Below, piece by piece: positions 62,578 to 64,000 of a DNA stretch of 64,000 bases. Positions within the stretch are counted from its first letter, which is position 1, and each line of letters begins with the position of its first letter. The stretch is taken from contig NZ_JAKFGB010000022.1 of the NCBI RefSeq assembly GCF_022267515.1, forward strand, positions 264,001 to 328,000. Reading direction: 5' to 3'. Origin of the DNA: Rubinisphaera margarita. GTDB taxonomy: Bacteria > Planctomycetota > Planctomycetia > Planctomycetales > Planctomycetaceae. The notes beneath the pieces were generated by a model, which was given only the letters and a program-made list of their open reading frames with translations, had not been told where the DNA came from and did no database searches. Made by a program: the position numbers and the translations under genes.

Positions 62578-62893
62578 TCCGCCACCTTTCTCCTGCCGCC
62601 GCACGGATCGCACTAATGATTTCTGAGACATATTCTAGAGCGAAGCCCCCTTCCACAGGGCCTCGCGGGAACGAATTTCCCCGCGAAACGCCCCGTTTTC
62701 CGCGAATGGTGTGGTGAAGCCTTTCAATAAAAGGGCCCCCGGCCGCCGGGAGCAATCCGCCCCTCCGCTGCTTTCTTTGGTGTAAATCAGGTGAATCGGG
62801 CACTACACTCCAACAAATCGAGTCGAATCGGCGTAAAGTCGGTCGTGTACACAACCTCTGCTCATCGCAATACTGCCTCTTGAAAGGCTTACC
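62578..62893. other. Intergenic region upstream of the OmpH-like gene
   Basis: These 316 bases lie between divergent genes. A GC-rich palindrome (CCCCCGGCCGCCGGGAG, about 62737-62752) is present. No gene or RNA was recognised. Confidence 0.5.
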
Positions 62894-63709
62894 ATGCTGC
62901 GGCTCTTAGTCGTCCTTTCTCTGCTTGCCCCGCTGTCTCTTCTGGTCGGCTGTGGCGGCTCCTCCAACAACAGCACCGTCGCGATCGTCAATCTGGATAC
63001 CGTCCTCAAGCTCACGGGAGCCGACCTGGAAATCGCAACCGCGATTCAGGAACGAGAGAAACAGATCATGGCCGGCCTGACGAAGTTCCAGCAGGACCTG
63101 GAGAAGCAGTACGAAGAAAAACAGCAGGAAATCGGCGAGTCGCCCACCGACGAACAGAAACGCGAACTGCAGGCTCTGCTTAATCGCCTGAATTCGCAGA
63201 ATCAGCAGGCCCGGCAACAGGCCAGCCAGAACATCAGCACGTTCCAGCAGGATCTTTACGAACGATTCCAGGAACAGGCCGGACCGGTTTCTCTCGAAGT
63301 CGCCAAAGAACAGGGCTACTCCATCGTGATCGGCCAGAACCCCAGCATCCTTGCTTTCGACACGTCGGTCGACATCACCGATCTGGTCGTTGAACGCATG
63401 AAGGCAATGAAGACCGAAGGCGGATCTGCTGCTCCGGGCGGGGAAGCTCCCGCAACGCCGGGTCTGCCACCGAACGGCGGCGACGCGACTCCGATTGCTC
63501 CACCAGGCGCCCCGGTGACGCCTCCAGCGACGCCCATTACCCCACCGGCCTCATTGACACCATCGACTCCCGCAGCGACTTCCACGCCAGCGACAACTTC
63601 GGCTCCGGCACCGGAAACAACATCGGCCCCGCCGAAAACCTCCACTGAGACCGCGCTGCCAGCCGGAACGAGTGATTCAACCCCTGATCCTGTCGGCACG
63701 AACGAGTAA
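62894..63709 (+). CDS. OmpH/Skp-like lipoprotein with Pro/Thr-rich tail
   Basis: This 271-residue lipoprotein has the lipobox LLVGC (Cys20). Residues about 28-175 follow the OmpH/Skp periplasmic chaperone plan: a first strand VAIVNLDTVLKLTG, a long charged coiled coil rich in Gln/Glu/Lys (about 50-130) and a closing strand GYSIVIGQNPSILAFDTSVDITD. The last 90 residues are Pro/Thr/Ala/Ser-rich. Lipid anchoring and the tail are unusual, since Skp is normally soluble. ATG 62894 with GAAAGG upstream. A terminator follows. A role in outer-membrane protein transport is inferred. Confidence 0.88.
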   Translation: MLRLLVVLSLLAPLSLLVGCGGSSNNSTVAIVNLDTVLKLTGADLEIATAIQEREKQIMAGLTKFQQDLEKQYEEKQQEIGESPTDEQKRELQALLNRLNSQNQQARQQASQNISTFQQDLYERFQEQAGPVSLEVAKEQGYSIVIGQNPSILAFDTSVDITDLVVERMKAMKTEGGSAAPGGEAPATPGLPPNGGDATPIAPPGAPVTPPATPITPPASLTPSTPAATSTPATTSAPAPETTSAPPKTSTETALPAGTSDSTPDPVGTNE

Positions 63710-63730
63710 ACGACAATCGGGCGGAATTGA

Positions 63731-63764
63731 AAAAAGGCGGATCTTCAGGGAGATCCGCCTTTTT
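63731..63764 (+). terminator. Intrinsic terminator after the OmpH-like gene
   Basis: AAAAAGGCGGATCT and AGATCCGCCTTTTT pair around TCAGGG, with a T-run on the 3' side and an A-run on the 5' side, so it could work in both directions. It lies 22 bases beyond the stop. Confidence 0.9.
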
Positions 63765-63941
63765 CGTGCGCCGGCTGAATTCTGCGAACAGACCTTTCAC
63801 TACCGCGAAACCACTCGATAATGAGCGCTGGTCGCCTCAGACCTCCCCTGTTCGACTGAAAGTGCCGTTTTCTCCAGCCGAATTTGTAAGATCGACACGG
63901 ATTCCCCCAGGAATTCACCGACCGGAACCCATTTTGACTCC

Positions 63942-64000
63942 GATGCCTGCTCCCGATATAACCCCGGTCCCCAAAGATTCTTCGCAGACGTCTCCCCGAC
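63942..64000 (+). CDS. Possible 5' end of a gene running off the window
   Basis: An ATG at 63942 opens a frame of 19 full codons that reaches the right edge without a stop (MPAPDITPVPKDSSQTSPR). There is no strong ribosome site and the peptide is too short to assign. Confidence 0.3.

Overview
This 64 kb window looks like chromosome from a planctomycete (order Planctomycetales; genus not determinable by eye). The evidence is two DUF1559 proteins, an ECF sigma factor next to a zinc-ribbon Ser/Thr kinase, a formylglycine sulfatase, lipid A genes (lpxD, lpxI), futalosine-route menaquinone genes (mqnE, mqnP), many lipoproteins and large exported proteins, GC-rich coding sequence, and short operons separated by palindromic repeats.

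Region 1-24 kb is mostly core genome. It holds a partial lipoprotein gene, a CpaC/Tad-like secretin, two uncharacterised proteins (one with tandem coiled-coil repeats followed by a PD-(D/E)XK-like domain), an ispF-ruvC-ruvA-oxidoreductase run, a DsbD-type reductase, an FHA protein, an lpxD-lpxI-metalloprotease run, a large DUF1559 fusion, mqnP-mqnE and glmS.

Region 24-33 kb has a YeaQ-type membrane protein, the ECF sigma factor/kinase pair, a toxin-antitoxin-like pair whose toxin is frameshifted, and dnaE.

Region 33-46 kb is accessory. Small immunity-like or unknown ORFs, some visibly AT-richer than the core, sit among two families of inverted-repeat elements. One family begins and ends with TAG, and those ends serve as the stop codons of at least three genes here. 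A 120 bp copy of the 3' end of a GH62 arabinofuranosidase gene lies about 2.2 kb from the intact gene. The region also has a membrane dual-specificity phosphatase with a probable CTG start, an esterase divergent from an M14 carboxypeptidase across a double palindrome, an ATP-grasp remnant, a zinc-ribbon membrane protein, a SUFU-domain protein and a sulfatase.

Region 46-64 kb returns to core and envelope functions: an AzgA-type permease translationally coupled to a THUMP methyltransferase, a CX4CH-containing exported protein with an upstream LolA-like partner, three consecutive exported proteins (two paralogous, one with a DUF11 domain), a polyisoprenyl-phosphate glycosyltransferase, a DUF1559 pseudopilin with its small lipoprotein, a degenerate FHA protein, a GT39-type glycosyltransferase, a renalase-like flavoprotein and an OmpH/Skp-like lipoprotein. 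No rRNA, tRNA, CRISPR array, prophage or transposase was recognised.
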